Below, piece by piece: positions 16,969-17,041 of a stretch of DNA of 17,041 bases. How positions within the stretch are numbered: the first letter of the stretch is position 1; each line of letters starts with the position of its first letter. Under the pieces are notes generated by a model. The model did no database searches. It had not been told where the DNA came from and worked only from the letters and a program-made list of their open reading frames with translations. The DNA is taken from contig MIBD01000077.1 of the NCBI GenBank assembly GCA_001829395.1, forward strand, positions 1 to 17,041, written 5' to 3'. The position numbers and the translations under genes are program-made. This DNA comes from Spirochaetes bacterium GWF1_49_6 (lineage in GTDB: Bacteria; Spirochaetota; Brevinematia; Brevinematales; GWF1-51-8).

Positions 16969-17041
16969 CGCGAATTCAAGCACAAAGTGCAACTAAGTTA
17001 TCATACACTTTTAGCGGCGTAAGATAACCGTGACGTTTCCG
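16969..17041. other. Right-edge sequence after the array
   Basis: Seventy-three bases with no gene, repeat or promoter recognised. The sequence is mixed in composition and ends at the window edge. Confidence 0.5.

Overview
This window carries a complete type I-B CRISPR-Cas locus with a 45-spacer array, next to a glycyl-tRNA synthetase gene. The host is bacterial. The single-chain (alpha2) GlyRS, the moderate and uneven GC content and Shine-Dalgarno sites before most genes fit a spirochaete or a similar anaerobic lineage. No rRNA or other phylogenetic marker is present, so this assignment is weak.

Left part (1-3483): glyS (381-1787) lies between two near-identical 152-bp copies of a structured intergenic element (173-324 and 1808-1959). 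A reverse-strand gene, 2073-3311, encodes a helical protein resembling the DUF6880 family. A 172-bp divergent intergenic region separates it from the CRISPR locus.

Middle part (3484-13394): all genes are on the + strand. cas6 (crRNA maturation) comes first. It is followed by a pRiA4b ORF-3-like gene, a consensus-like promoter, a third and more divergent copy of the intergenic element, and a small DUF6429-like gene. Then come cas8b, cas7, cas5, cas3, cas1, cas2 and cas4, tightly packed or overlapping. An in-frame start inside cas8b (ATG 7004, preceded by AGGAGG) probably produces the small Cascade subunit Cas11b. Cas8b, Cas11b, Cas7, Cas5 and Cas6 would form the crRNA-guided surveillance complex. 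Cas3 would unwind and degrade bound DNA. Cas1, Cas2 and Cas4 would insert new spacers next to the leader.

Right part (13395-17041): a 225-bp leader with a good sigma-70-type promoter is followed by 45 full 37-bp repeats, 45 spacers of 35-39 bp, and one truncated terminal repeat at 16947-16968. The truncated repeat and the cas genes both place the leader on the left, so the array is transcribed on the + strand. Each repeat ends in ATTGAAAC, the expected 8-nt 5' handle of the crRNA.

Most interesting points: (a) the internal Cas11b start; (b) spacers 11 and 15 are the same sequence with a one-base length difference; (c) spacers 9 and 19 overlap on homologous coding sequence and differ only at third codon positions; (d) the dispersed structured element, with a TATAAT-like box just upstream of two of its three copies; (e) the two-gene insertion between cas6 and cas8b; (f) spacer 8, which contains 11 bases of the repeat's 3' end. 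No clearly new system is visible: the core is a recognisable I-B locus.
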